Assembly: GCF_037975245.1 (NCBI RefSeq)
Contig: NC_092567.1
Coordinates: 23,278,376-23,342,375 of the forward strand
Source of the DNA: Apostichopus japonicus
Taxonomy: Eukaryota; Echinodermata; Holothuroidea; Aspidochirotida; Stichopodidae
Direction: 5' to 3'
Length of the DNA: 64,000 nucleotides
Shown: piece after piece, positions 13,134-26,318 of the stretch
How positions within the stretch are numbered: the stretch's first letter is position 1
How the letters are laid out: each line of letters opens with the position of its first letter
Translations under genes and position numbers: made by a program
The notes under the pieces: generated by a model
The model's database searches: none
The model's input: only the letters and a program-made list of their open reading frames with translations
What the model was told of the DNA's origin: nothing

Positions 13134-14379
13134 ACAAAGCAGGGATATGTGACTGGATAGTGCTCTCTTTTAATTAGCCTTGAGAAAGACCTCGCACCAT
13201 TATTTCTATGGGTTTTAGTAGTGTGCATGGGGTTTCGTTACGATTTACTTTAAACAGCTATCAAATGCATATTTTATATTTAAGAGGGAACAAAGTTAGG
13301 CTGATCACTGTTGGTGAGCATGAAGCCTTTCTTTACATCGAATGTAATTAAAAGGTAAGCTCAAAATTTACCCGAAAATAAACTTGAACATAAAAATGAT
13401 AATTTACACACAACAAGTGGACTCTCGTCATCTTTCTTTTCAGTTCGAGTCTAGGAACGAGGTGATTGGACAAAAATCTGTTCCAGGTACCTCATTTTGT
13501 CCCCATATTCCATAGTAATTAAGGTAAATGGGCTGTAAATAGACATTCCAGTGTCTGAGCAAGTCGTCTATCATCATATAGTGTGAGGTACATCCTCCTA
13601 TTATCCAAGTGTTTTTGAGGGGCCAGGCAATCATTCTACACAGACCTTAAAGGAGTATTTTGGAGCATTCAGGTGGGGGAGTATGGGTTCTTTTGTTTTC
13701 AGAACGAGGGTTCTTGCAAGGGTCGAAATAAAACTGGGGCCAATACTATTTATTTATCGGATATGTCCAAGTCATGCATGACTAGTCACCATAGCAGCAT
13801 GACTTCCTTACAATTCACTCTTGTAACTGTGGTGGTATTTGCCTTCAGGGAAGATGTGGTGTAGAAACATGTTTGGTGTGGGGGGGGGGGAGGGGTTTCT
13901 TTTAGATCAGAGGAAATAGCAAGAATCTAACTTGACAAGTGGTAACTTAAGCTACTCTTCAAACATTGAATCCTCTCTTTTTAAGGAGATGGGAATCTGG
14001 AAAAAAATGACAGGCTTATTAAGAATTTTGAGAAGCACATATCACTCCAAAAGCTGAATGTTTCAAACAGCTGTTGTCATTCTCACACTACTATCTCCAT
14101 TCTACTGACATTATCTGCAAACCTTCTCAAGGGCTGCCTATGTTGCTATGGTGACTGGTCATTAAAAATTAACTTAATGATAAAGACACAACAACTTACG
14201 AACGTGATCTGCTTGCAACCATCCTTACTTGCATTTTGAAAGAAAATAGCATTCCTTTAAGTTGCTTTTCTACAGTACCTGCTCGTAAACGTTAACATTT
14301 GTAATACTAAAAGGAACTAGAAGTAGAGAAAAAACCTCGGTTAGTGTCGTTACAACAATTTGTTATATGCACACGGCTG
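13134..14379. other. Stretch without a recognised gene
   Basis: AT-rich DNA with a poly-G run near 13880. I see no exon chain and no element ends. Confidence 0.5.
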
Positions 14380-14850
14380 GGATCTATCTTCTCCTTTCCG
14401 TTTATTGAGAATACGAATGACTCAGGTCAAAGGTTAATTACCCATCTGGTTTGGCTGACAACACATCTGCATCAAACTCACATATTAGACTTGGAGATGA
14501 TCTCCATGCTTCCTAACTTGAGATACTGTTTACAAGGTTTCCAGTGTTTGACATATGGTGACTTCAGATGACACGCAAGAGGGGAGTGAAGTAAATGTTT
14601 CACATTTGTTGACCTTTGACCTCCACCAACAATAGGCTACTTAAATTTGATATGGTATATCTACAAACCAAATATTCGATCTGTCCAATATCTTGTTTAC
14701 AAGGCTTTCACGTTTTGACCTATTGTCCCCAAATGACCTGACCTCCACCAAAAACAAAAGGGCTCCTTGTACTCAATGTGATACTACTACACACAAAATA
14801 TGAAATTTGTCTGGCCTTCCCTTCTTGAGATACCGTGTTTACAATCTGGG
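14380..14850. repeat. Decayed dispersed-repeat units (about 150 bp each)
   Basis: The phrases TTGAGATAC/GTTTACAAGG, TTGACCTTTGACCTCCACCA and a TACTCAATG-like block recur about every 150 bp (near 14515-14545, 14615-14705 and 14735-14845). This suggests three decayed copies of one unit just left of the RTE element. Confidence 0.5.
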
Positions 14851-15071
14851 CGTCACAAACGCACTCACACACACATATATAATATACACACATACGCCAT
14901 ATCGAATGCAAAGGTTACGATTATCAACAAAACCAAGAAGATAGATCTACTGCAAAACCAACGACAGCAGGAAACTATCCATTGTGATGTTAATAAGGGG
15001 GAATGGACACACCCATCATGCCACGTGACAGGAGGAAAAATGTTGGCATTGTTACTTTCAGGCTACCATAA

Positions 15072-15713
15072 AAATTAGGAAGGAAGGAATACTGTGAAAA
15101 GTTGTATGCATCCAAAGATGATGACACACAGGAGGGTGAAGAAGATCAAGAATTTGAGGATGACCCAGACATTCTTCTCTGCGAGGTGGAGCATGCAATG
15201 AAGAAGCTAAGGAGGGGTAAAGCCCCAGGAGTGGACAATATCCAGGCAGAATTACTTAAGGAAAGCAGCAATGAGGGAGTTGCAGTAATTCATAGATTGT
15301 GCAACAAGATATGGAAAACTAAAGATTGGCCAGAGGACTGGAAAAGGGCAGTGTTTCTTCCATTACCCAAAAAAGGTGATACAAGGGAGTGTGCTAACAA
15401 CCGCACCATCTCACTCATCTCTCATGCAAGCAAGGTTTTGCTCTACATAATTGCGGAAAGAATAAGAAACAAAATTGAAAGTGAGTTACCACCTGAGCAA
15501 GCTGGATTTAGAAAAGGAAGAGGGACAAGAAATCAGATAGGAAACTTGAGGAATATGATGGAGGAAAACGCGGAGTTCCAGCAACCCCTTTTCCTCTGCT
15601 TCATTGACTACAGCAAAGCCTTCGACTGTGTTCAACATCATAAGTTGTGGAGAATCATGAAAGAAATGGGCTTCTCTACACATGTGATCATCCTGATAAA
15701 ATCTTTGTATGAA
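15072..15713 (+). pseudogene. RTE reverse transcriptase, N-terminal fragment
   Basis: This is the fingers and first palm part of the reverse transcriptase, which primes cDNA at a nicked chromosomal target. Visible blocks are KEYCEKLY at the start, RRGKAPGVDNIQAELLK, FLPLPKKGD, NNRTISLIS, EQAGFRKGRGTRNQ and motif A FIDYSKAFD (first catalytic Asp near 15606). The frame is open up to GAA at 15711-15713, where a transposon interrupts the codon run after SLYE. The usual upstream endonuclease is missing. Confidence 0.92.
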
Positions 15714-16513
15714 CAGGGGCGGATCCAGGGGGGGGGGGCCGACCCGGCCCCGGCCCCCCCTTTTTGGAAATCAGTTGCGTTTTTTTTTGTGGGAGTACTT
15801 CAAATTCCTAATAGGCATACCTTGGTGAAAGAAAAGCCTAATATATATCCAGCTGCTCTTCCCTGAAACGCGATCGTTTTTATTCCAAATTTGAAACTAA
15901 GGCAATTACCAGGCCTACGCGACATCACGTATTAATTAGATACGGCTCAGTACTATAGTGCTGACTATTACTGTCAGGGAAAATCAATGCACAGTTAGCA
16001 AGTATATCATAATTATCTGAATGAAACAGGGTGTAGGCGGTTTTACACTATCTAACGCAACGTAGTCGCCAAGAACCTGAAGTATTTTTAAGGGAGGGCC
16101 TGAGGAACATGAACTTATAGCATGCTCCTCGTGGTGAAACATAATTGCACCTATTAGGTGAATTGAGTGTACTGTTAATAGTAGGAGAGACTAGTGTAGG
16201 TTCTTATGACCAACTAGACCGGTTTCTGCTCTCAAACTTTATAGGAGGAGCTTCATCAGTAGTAGCCTTTGAATATTTTATATTCGGCCTGGGCGTCTCG
16301 TTCTCAAAATGCATCTATTTTCTGTGCACGAGTTTTTATGGACTCATAGTGCAGCTATAAGAGCATCTAAAAGAGCTTCGTGTGAACCTTGAGAGTCAGC
16401 TGATTCTTCGTTAGTATGAAACCTTGAGTTAACAAGTAAACCTTTGAGATTTTGGGCCCTTTTGTATAGGCTAGAATCGGTTCTTTTGGAAACAGTTTGG
16501 ATAATTCCGCGTG

Positions 16514-17668
16514 CAGGGGCGTAGCGAGCGGGGGGGGGGGGTGTGGGGGGTGTATATAATAATTTGGTCGCTGTCGGCAAATTTTGGGTCTGTCGGCAAA
16601 AGGAGAAAAGGTGAAGAGAGCGGAAGGGGAAGAAAGAAGGAAAGCTGAATAGAGAAAAGGAGAACGGGAGCTTCTTTATCGGTTATTTCGATTTTCCAGT
16701 TCTTCATCTGATAAACTCATTCACCAATCCAATCACCCGACGCCTGCAAGTTAAAAACCTCTCGGCAAATAACTGATAATGTCACGGCCGTCAGTATAGC
16801 TACTGTAGCCAGGCTCAGCTAGACGAGTGCCAGAATCGCCGGCAACTCAGTGAAAGAAATGGAATTAAAGGCTTCCGTATAGGCCGCAGCCCATGAGTCG
16901 TGCTATCGTGTGACAACGTGTTGTTATTATCCTCTGTTCAGAATGACGTCATCGCAGATGTCATTCGTTCTCCGTGGAAAACTTAAGGACACGGCTCACG
17001 AATTGTACACAATTTTTAACGTTTCTCGCTTGTATATCAATGAATGTTGTTATTTCTCATTACCGGAAAGTTTTCTGAACATTTTCATCACGAAGTTTCA
17101 CGATTTCAACGATCGGTGAAAGAGAAAACACAGTTCGATAATTGGTCCCAATTAATTCTTCTTCTGCCGAATGCCATAAAAATAATATCGAAATGGAAAT
17201 TCTACGGTGCCAAATTTGACTTAAAATATGCACCAGATTGCATCTAAGGACGTTTCAAAACTAAAAATTTTCCAAAGGGAAGGGGGACACCCCCTCCCCT
17301 TAGACCCCTCCCCCATTTCAGTCACCACTTCCAGATCCGTCGGCAAATCAAATTTGACTTAAAATATACCCAGATGGCATCTAAGGACGTTTTAAAACTA
17401 AAAATTTTCCAAAGGGGAGGGGGACACCCCCTCCCCTTAGACCCCTCCCCCATTTCAGTCACCACTTCCAGATCCGTCGGCAAATCAAATTTGACTTAAA
17501 ATATGCACCAGATTGCATCTAAGGACGTTTCAAAACTAAAAAATTGCCAAAGGGGAGGGGGACACCCCCTCCCCTTAGACCCCTCCCCCATTTCAGTCAC
17601 CACTTCCAGATCCGTCGGCAAATCAAATTCTCCACACCCCCAACAAAAACCCCTTCGCTACGCCCCTG
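16514..17668. mobile_element. Nested element C, TIR CAGGGGCGTAGCGA
   Basis: It begins CAGGGGCGTAGCGA and ends TCGCTACGCCCCTG, a 14-bp perfect inverted repeat, inside element B. I found no flanking duplication (left flank ends TCCGCGTG, right begins AATAGGAA), so the outer borders are less certain. It carries the tandem array at 17211-17626 and repeated GTCGGCAAA words. Confidence 0.7.
17211..17626. repeat. Tandem array, about 137-bp unit, three copies
   Basis: Copies begin at CAAATTTGAC (17211, 17349, 17486), a period of 137-138 bp, and the third ends near 17626. They are nearly identical and each holds a G-run/C-run inverted pair (GGGGAGGGGG ... CCCCCTCCCC) able to fold back. A related single block lies near 18081-18136 in element A. 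Confidence 0.9.
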
Positions 17669-18212
17669 AATAGGAAGCAAGAAATAGTCCACAAATTCCG
17701 ATATTTTTTCGGTCGGTGATCCGTTTCCGCTTATTATCGGGCCCTCACTTAAAAATACTTCAGGTTCTTGGCGACTACGTTGCGTTAGATAATGTAAACC
17801 GCCTACACCCCCCTTTCATTAATAAGTATATCATAATTATCTCATTGAATATATCTTGTTTTATGTTTTTTCTTGGGGTGAATCTGGTGTCATAATTTTC
17901 GCGCAAAAGAAAAAACGAATCGACGCAATAATAGTGCATCCATTGTACATGCACTGTTGAGCGTTCTTAAATATGTGTCTATCGAGAAAAAATATGTGCA
18001 CAAAAAAGCGTGTCTGCAACGTTTCTGGTTTTTCTAGTTTTTGGCGAAATGTTTCACCATTTTGCATCTAAGCACTCACAATTAACCAAAAATTTCCAAG
18101 GGGGAGGGGGCCCCTCCCCCTAGACCCCTCCCCCAGGACGCGGATCACTAAAGTGCTACCATTGGGATGTCGGCCCCCCCTTTCTCAAAATCCTGGATCC
18201 GCCCCTGATGAA

Positions 18213-19169
18213 GGTCAAGAGGCCACAGTTAGAACAGAATGTGGTGACAGCGACTGGTTTACAATAGGTCAAGGAGTGCGCCAGGGATGTATCTTGTCAC
18301 CGTATCTCTTTAACATCTACGCAGAATACATCATGCGATCAGCTCTAGATGACTTTGTGGGACAGGTATCCATTGGAGGACGCCAGATAAATAATCTTAG
18401 ATATGCTGACGACACTACCCTACTTGCAAGAACAGCAGCAGAGCTTCAAGACCTTATTGAAAGAGTCAAGCAATCCAGTGAGGAATACGGACTGTACCTC
18501 AATGTTAAGAAGACAAAGGTTATGATATGTGGAGGAAAGAATGACCATCATATTCAAGCTGATGGAGAGGATGTTGAAGTAGTCAACACTTTCAACTTCC
18601 TGGGCTCTCTGATTGTGGATGGTGGTGGATGCTCACAAGAAATACGACGGCGTCTCGCCATGGCTAGATCATCTGCTATAAACCTCACTGACATCTGGAA
18701 AGACAGAGGGATCTCAAGGAACACCAAGATCCATATAATGAATGCTTTGGTCTTTCCAATCGCTACATATGGGTCTGAGACGTGGGCTTTGGGAGCAGTA
18801 GACAGAAAGAAAATCCATGCTTTTGAAATGTGGTGTTGGAGGAGGATGCTGAGGATATCATGGAAGGAACGTAAGTCAAATGATTTTGTCAAGAACCAAA
18901 TTGGAGCGAAGGTTACCTTATGTCAGAAGATAGATAAGAACAAGCTGCAGTATTTTGGACACATTTCTAGGAGAGAAGGTGACAACTTGGAGAAGATCAT
19001 TACCCAAGGTCATGTTGAGGGTCAACGAAAACGTGGTAGGCCAAAAGTTCGATGGGCTGACGGGATAAAAGAGATCACCGGCATGAACATCTGCGCAGCT
19101 CACCGATTTGCCCAGGATAGAAGTGGTTGGAACGTCATCATCAATAGGGTCACAAAGGGTCAGTCATGA
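18213..19169 (+). pseudogene. RTE reverse transcriptase, C-terminal fragment
   Basis: This continues the same reading frame as the first fragment, starting GQEATVRTECG. It carries WFTIGQGVRQGCILSPYLFN, NIYAEYIMRSA, motif C YADD (18402-18413, the catalytic Asp pair), LNVKKTKVMICGG, FNFLGSLI and the thumb/C-terminal part ending KRGRPKVRWADGIKEITG and a TGA at 19167-19169. No internal stop or frameshift is present, so the catalytic core looks intact apart from the insertion. Confidence 0.94.
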
Positions 19170-19831
19170 CTCATAGGACAACGACGACCATAAAAATTAA
19201 ACCCAGTACCCACGGTTCGTTTAATTCACACCAACATTTTAATTACCTACGGAAGAATTGTGATCATACAGCCGAATGAGAAATACGATGGCCATAACAT
19301 GTTAACAAGCAGCGTCTATAGAAAATGAACAATCTGATAATTTGTATAAAGGGTCTGCTAGAATGAGCACAAGATTCCACTCATCATCAAGGTTAATTGC
19401 ATCATTATTGCATCATAATGCACAGCCACCATTGCCAATGTCGACCAGCAAGAGGCAACAGAGAGGTAGACATCTGAAACATTAACTCTTCCAGTTTTAT
19501 TCGACCAACAAAGTGACAATACATTGAAGAAATGCTGAGCTAGTTATATTTCCTATATTGAGAAGTAATCCAGCAATAAGGCGTCTGTGCGTGCTCTCGA
19601 CTATTCTACAGTAATCTTCACTACTTAAAATAATGGCAAGATGTCTTCACGTTTAGAGTTTAATGGTTGACCATTCATCTATCACTGACATGTATTTACG
19701 TCAATAAGCAGATATAAAAGGAACTAGTGGCATGATTTAAATGGTCACAGAGTAAATATCTGTCGCAAATAGCATGGGGCCCACGAAGGTCAAATCACGA
19801 GGTCTAAAAGTTGATCGGCTGATGTGTGGTC
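19170..19831. other. Stretch between the RTE element and the minus-strand gene
   Basis: No coding signal is seen. Part of it should be the 3' UTR of the minus-strand gene whose stop is at 19832-19834. Confidence 0.4.
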
Positions 19832-19913
19832 TCAGATCTGAACAGTAGACTTTAAGGCTTTGTTCAAGGTACAACGGAGTTTGCTGTCAGCACTTCCGCT
19901 CAAGAAGACGATG
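19832..19913 (-). CDS. Unidentified gene, terminal exon
   Basis: Acceptor TTATTATAG, then one base of a split codon and 26 codons (IVFLSGSADSKLRC ... STVQI) to TGA at 19832-19834. Confidence 0.62.
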
Positions 19914-21770
19914 CTATAATAACAAATGTATAAAAGAGAGAGGAAAGTAATAAAGTATTTTACTACTCAGACCTTGCACAATTTCATTAGTAATGACGTA
20001 AGAATTGAGGGGAGGGAGGTGGGGGATGGAGGCAGGGTAGCTCTGCAAGGGCTATACAGAAACTTTTCTCACCCCAACAGGTGAATGCCAACTTTGAGGA
20101 AGGGGATGTTCAGAGAGGGAGGAACAGAACAGGGGGATGGAGAGAAGGGGTACACTTCTGTTGTAAAAGGCTAAATATGCATAAACTAATACCTCTTCTC
20201 CAATAGCATTCCTGATTTAGCCACTTCTCAACTGCCTACAAAGATGATTCAATGATGCGCAAGTGGATAGGCCAGTTAACAGCAGGCAGACAAGTGGAGG
20301 GCATGCCAGTTATCTAAATTGTACTGTACACTCAAACTTCCCTTAAAGAACATCTGCAAATGTTGTTAGACTGTTAATGAATACACCCATACATTTCAAT
20401 ATTTACACTTTCTTTAATTGTCCATCAGGAATGTTCGAAATCATAGTAATATAATCAATCATACAAATCACATCTAACAAATATTGTCATTACTGTATAA
20501 ATACAGGACATACTTGTAAGTCAATACTGCATCCCATTAACTTTGAGCATTGATAAGTAGGATTTATTGACTTCATGATTGTTAAATTTTACAAGACAAA
20601 CATCCACAAGTGTCTAGGCCTAGTGTCCATCCTACATAGCAGATGAACCTTTAAATAGCAGAGTGGACACTAACAAGAAGTTGTTAGGCTTAATTTTGAT
20701 TGATTCTCTGTAGACATTGCTCTACCTCAGCTAGGAGAATATGATTCAGTAAGGCATTTTTCAGTCTGTACCTTCAGTCAAATATGCTGGATGCATAAAC
20801 TAAGACTTTTTAAATTAAAGATGAAAAACTTCAGTTCTCGGGATTGAAACACTGTCCTGGGAAGGGATTAAAATCCTCACTTGATTCTGTTTGACTAGTC
20901 TCCAGATGAAATACTTCAGGCTAATGGGTGGCAATCATTCTGCCATTAAACATTTTGCTCAATTCACAGGAGTTTGGTTTCATGTGGCTGCATGTTGTCT
21001 AAATATAGTTTTTCTTTTAATAACGGCCAGACAAAAAATATTGCCAACCACAGCAAAATATTCTGATCAGCATAGAGTCCTAGGAATATTTTTGACAATG
21101 TTTACTGTTGGTTTTCTACATCTATCCAGCTACAGTTGGCTGGCCTTGTAAGAACCAGGCGTGGAAGCCACGACTGACTTATTACCATCAAATTTTACGT
21201 TTTCTTCACGACATTGTCAAAAAAAATCTACATTCTTGTTCCTAAGAAAATGGCTGGCTATGGTTATTAGGTGTCTATCTTTCACCTCTTCCCTTAAAAG
21301 GAAATTCTTATCGAATGACTTGATCGTAAAAGTTCCGTAGATACCTTATATTTTCTAAACTGGGAGGAGGCTTCAGCCCTGGCAGAGTGAGGGGGGGGGG
21401 GCCTTGTTTAGGAACCTGGTGCTAGAGGACTTGTGAGTAAAACCCCACTGGAATCATCCTACTCTGGGGATCAGTCCAGTCACCAGGAACTATTTTTTAT
21501 TCTTACTTTTTTTCTTAGCTTAAGGGTACATCTCGGCAGGGTGGGTTTTTGCCAGGTCTGGGGCAACCGCCCATTATTATTCCTAAATAGCTCCTTTCTT
21601 TCTTAAAGCTTCCAAATGTTGGTACTGTTTTTCTTCAACCTCATTTGTTACTTTAAAATGCTCAATTGTCTGTTTTCCATCATCCCAAAAAAAGTTCCCA
21701 TTTACCTGCAGGAACCGTGCCTTGCACGACTCGAACAGGTCTATCAATCTGACCATGACTTGATCGTCAG
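19832..21770 (-). CDS. Unidentified protein, last four exons
   Basis: Four minus-strand segments with AG/GT borders join in one frame: 21706-21770, 20193-20235, 20073-20091 and 19832-19913. The phases (2 to 0, 0 to 1, 1 to 2, 2 to stop) match at every junction. Reading order gives DDQVMVRLIDLFESCKARF, AVEKWLNQECYWRR, VGIHLLG, then IVFLSGSADSKL and a C-terminal ALKSTVQI before TGA. The composition is that of a helical globular protein; I do not recognise the family. The third exon is a 19-nt microexon. Upstream exons were not located; they could lie beyond POLR2L on the same strand or be short ones I missed. Confidence 0.6.
20073..20091 (-). CDS. Unidentified gene, 19-nt microexon
   Basis: A strong pyrimidine-rich acceptor (ending CCTTCCTCAAAG) and donor GTGAGA enclose 19 nt. 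They supply exactly the 2+15+2 bases needed to join the neighbouring exons (VGIHLLG). Confidence 0.6.
20193..20235 (-). CDS. Unidentified gene, exon with AVEKWLNQECYWRR
   Basis: Acceptor CATCTTTGTAG, donor GTATTA. 43 nt starting in phase 0 and ending after one base of a codon. Confidence 0.6.
21706..21770 (-). CDS. Unidentified gene, exon with MVRLIDLFESCKARF
   Basis: Acceptor TCTTTTCTTTGAG, donor GTAAAT. 65 nt: two bases of a split codon, then 21 codons ending CTGCAG. Confidence 0.6.
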
Positions 21771-22305
21771 CTCAAAGAAAAGACTGAACCGAACTGATAT
21801 TCTGTACCCACAGATCTGAAGTTCATTGAATGAGAGTACCTCTGCTGAGTGTAACCTAACCACCAGAAAGTGAAATTCTGTTTCTGATCTTGTATGTACA
21901 CATATCTGGTGTGCGTTTGACACTAGGTCACTGTCACAACCTATGAGAAGACACCGTTGCCAACTTTAGAGGCTCTTCAATCATGCATGGAGGCCTAAGA
22001 AGAGAATAAATATCTCTGATTTTCATTTTAGGCAGCAACTTTCCTCACGGCTCATAAAATATTAAACTAGAACCCGGCCGTAGAAATGTTGAAATTATTA
22101 AGAGAACAACAAGAATAATAAGAACTGTTCATATCTTGAAGCAGGTGGCTCTGTTATCTCCAGAGTTCCTTCATTCACATCACGAACCCTAACAGGTTGT
22201 TGCTTAGTCATCCTCTACCAGTTTCTCCACATTTCATCCATTTTTCTTTCTTAAATAATGAAATCTACAGATTTGAGTGCAAATGCAATATTTCAGATTC
22301 TTCGA

Positions 22306-24260
<1,955 letters not shown>

Positions 24261-24924
24261 CAGGCGCGTATCCAGGATTTTCTAACCCGGGGGGCGCGAA
24301 TTACTATCTAAGCGGAGCGCCACCATCGGTTGGCGCGCAGCGTACAAGAAAATTTCTTGTTTTGAAACCCCCCAGATCACCGGAAACGGCACTTCTCGGG
24401 CTTGAAATGACCAACCAGATGTACACTTTTTGCCTGAGAACCAAGTATTTCCTAATAGTTTTTTTTTCCATCCATAACCTTTTTGAAGATTGTCAACCCG
24501 GCACACATCATGTTTGACCTGATCGCATCTCCTGTGGGTCTTTGCTTTTGTAGGTGATTCTACGTCGCGGCCCACAATACCCGTCAGCCCCACTTTTCAA
24601 GGTTTTAAGCCCCATATTTGTTCAGAATTTGAAAATTCACATTTCTCGTGAATAAACTCACTTCAAAACATACCCATAATGTTGTACAAAATTTCATCTA
24701 TGGACAACCAATATAGAAAAAACTTCCTTCAACCCCTAACAGACCGGTCAAAATTGCACGAGTAGAGGGAAGTGTGATGTAGAATGTTGGTCAGAAATTT
24801 TCTAAAATTCAGACACAGTTAATTTATTGGTGTACAAATATTAAAACCTGTTATAACGGCTATTATAAAACTTGGTTGAAGGAAATGAAAAAATAGCAGA
24901 TATTTCTGAAACCGAACACTACTC

Positions 24925-25623
24925 ACATAGGCGTAGGAGGCGCGGCGGCAGTGGCGGAGCTAGGGGTATTGGTCAGGAGTGGCGAGAATGGTCTGTAGGG
25001 GCACTTAAAGATACTCCCTAGATCGCCGGAAATGACCCTTTCTGGGCCTGGCTAATTTGCAGATAAACGAAGAATAAGGTGTCATCGCCAAATTACACCA
25101 ACAAAATGTGACAAATGTCAATAAGTAGATGAGAGCGCAATAAAAAAAGTCAATAATCTAGAATAAGTAAAAAGTGGTAAAGAGCTGAAAAAAGGCGCCA
25201 GCAGTCCATTTGAGTCCGTCAGGGGGGGGGCATCCGCCCCCCTGACCATATGGACGCTCCGCCACTGCGCGGCGGGGGTGCAGGCCCTAATTCGCCATTA
25301 CTAATGTAAAAGAGAGTTTTGACATAATTGGACCTCCATGCTTTTTATACATCTACATGAGACATGTCGTTGTTTACATTAGCATCCAGCGGTATACTGC
25401 GCAATTTTAACGGACCGTACGGTACATGATGGCATGCGATGTAATAACCGATGCTTGCTTATATGATATTGACATGAACACGTTGAACGCGCGCGAAGCG
25501 CGAGAAAATTTTTGGTTATTTTTTCAGGCAAGTCGGACAGTTTTGAGGCTTTTCATCCTGGAACGCCATTTTCATGCTCACTGATATGATGTGATATCTG
25601 CTGTTTGCGTTACAAATTCGAAC
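24925..25623. mobile_element. CATAGGCGTAGGAGG element, copy F1 (right end lost)
   Basis: It starts CATAGGCGTAGGAGGCG like the complete copies at 27903 and 32595. It shares their internal GGCATGCGATGTAATAACCG and AACGCGCGCG blocks near 25432-25500, but I see no CCTACGCCTATG right end. It is split by element E1. The right limit is approximate. Confidence 0.6.
24949..25267. mobile_element. hAT-type MITE E1, nested in F1
   Basis: Ends CAGTGGCGGAGC and GCTCCGCCACTG are perfect inverted repeats. They are flanked by the 8-bp duplication CGCGGCGG (24941-24948 and 25268-25275). 319 bp, non-coding. A second copy lies at 29697. Confidence 0.93.
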
Positions 25624-25775
25624 AGGCGCGTAGCGAGAAATTTGCCAAGGGAGGGGGGAAGCCTGTAGGCAAATTATCTAAGCGTAGCGCCACCATAGGT
25701 TGGCGCGAAGCGTACAAGAAAATTTTGGCCGAAAATGCCTCCCAGATCGCTGGAAATGACACTTCCCAGGCCTTG
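25624..25775. mobile_element. Partial element, left end CAGGCGCGTAGCGAG
   Basis: The end resembles the left end of element C at 16514. It is followed by the shared GCGCCACCATAGGTTGGCGC block. No matching right end was found nearby; the right limit given is only where the recognisable part stops. Confidence 0.5.
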
Positions 25776-26089
25776 TAAGTTGCCTCTAAGCACTTTCTAT
25801 TTTGAAATTACTTAGCGATATCATTTAGAAAAAATGCTGAATGGGGGGTGGCGGGGGGTCGCCCCCATCCCAAAATGCGCATGTTCCCCGACGACACGGT
25901 CGAGTTCGAGACCAGCCACAGTTGGTTTCATAGCACAATTCTACACACGCGTTATGATAGACCATATATAGTATATATATAGATCATTAGTGAGAGAGGA
26001 AAATGGAAACGGGAGTTGTCGGTGTAAGGGGTAGGGTGAGTCACACTTTTACGAAATCATTGATCCGTCACTGGCTACCCTTCAGCGCT

Positions 26090-26275
26090 GTAATGATGTC
26101 ACTGTTTCTCTTTCTCTTCCCGGTGTCTTCGCGTTTTGCTTTTACTCCCTCTTTTTCTCCTTTTTCTCTCTTTCTTCTTTTTCTTTTCCCTTTCTTCCTC
26201 TCCTCCTCCTCTTTTTCCCCTCTTTTTTCCTTTTTTCTTCTCTTTTTTTTCTCTTCTCTTTTTCTTACCCGGGGG
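26090..26275. repeat. Pyrimidine (CTTTTT-like) tract inside element D
   Basis: Nearly pure C/T on the plus strand for about 180 bp. It keeps open frames on both strands (Phe/Leu/Ser-rich or Lys/Arg/Glu-rich) that are compositional, not genes. Confidence 0.85.
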
Positions 26276-26318
26276 GCGCGCGCCCCCAACGCCCCCCCCT
26301 GGATACGCACCTGGTGTC

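Larger units (their letters stand above)
16019..17823. mobile_element. Nested element B with about 80-bp inverted repeats
   Basis: Positions 16021-16100 and 17739-17819 are inverted copies of each other at about 90% identity; they share GTGTAGGCGG and the block GACTACGTTGCG in opposite orientation. Immediately outside them lies a 19-bp direct repeat, AAGTATATCATAATTATCT (16000-16018 and 17824-17842). The direct repeat looks like a target-site duplication but is unusually long for any DNA-transposon class I know. No coding region is seen. Confidence 0.7.
15714..18207. mobile_element. Non-autonomous TIR element A inside the RTE reverse transcriptase
   Basis: The element starts CAGGGGCGGATCCAGG and ends with its exact reverse complement (16-bp perfect TIRs). 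It is flanked by the 5-bp duplication ATGAA (15709-15713 and 18208-18212). Removing the element and one ATGAA leaves the host reading frame in phase, which confirms the borders. CA...TG ends with GC-rich subterminal sequence suggest a hAT-type element; the 5-bp rather than 8-bp duplication points to a 5-bp-TSD hAT group or another superfamily. No transposase is seen. It holds two more nested units. Confidence 0.92.
15072..19169 (+). mobile_element. RTE/BovB-like non-LTR retrotransposon, 5'-truncated and interrupted
   Basis: The reverse transcriptase of a LINE runs in two open blocks (15072-15713 and 18213-19169) separated by a 2.5-kb DNA element. Wording of the conserved blocks (GVRQGCILSP, LRYADDTTLLA, LNVKKTKVM and the C-terminal RGRPKVRW...W) is that of the RTE clade, close to BovB. 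No apurinic endonuclease domain is visible upstream: an in-frame TAA sits at 15069-15071 and the sequence before it is not recognisable, so the copy is 5'-truncated. Both blocks lack stops and frameshifts, so the copy is young. Just past the stop is a short ACGACGACC tract, as RTE tails often carry simple repeats. Confidence 0.93.
24261..26313. mobile_element. Composite TIR element D with 5-bp target-site duplication
   Basis: Left end CAGGCGCGTATCCAGG and right end CCTGGATACGCACCTG are inverted copies with one mismatch. They are flanked by GTGTC on both sides (24256-24260 and 26314-26318). The ends resemble those of element A at 15714, and both have 5-bp duplications, so they appear to be one family. 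The interior is a patchwork: a 45-bp GGAGCGCCACC-type block, the left part of a CATAGGCG element, a smaller element E1, a second CAGGCGCGTAGCGAG end, and a long pyrimidine tract. No transposase is seen. Confidence 0.88.

Noticed and set aside
12725-13137. Long Tyr/Ile-rich open frames on both strands
   Set aside because: They are translations of a TA/TG microsatellite. The same holds for the frames at 45809-46076, 57744-58211 and 62826-63237.
14900-15071. Endonuclease domain for the RTE element
   Set aside because: No recognisable endonuclease motif and an in-frame TAA at 15069; the copy appears 5'-truncated.
20720-20770. Minus-strand text LKNALLNHILLAE before GTAGAG
   Set aside because: Phase does not match the exons on either side of it in the unidentified gene, and the acceptor is poor.
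22090-22220. Minus-strand frame MTKQQPVRVRDVNEGTLEIT
   Set aside because: Protein-like but lacks a credible donor and ends after 38 codons; likely POLR2L 3' flank by chance.
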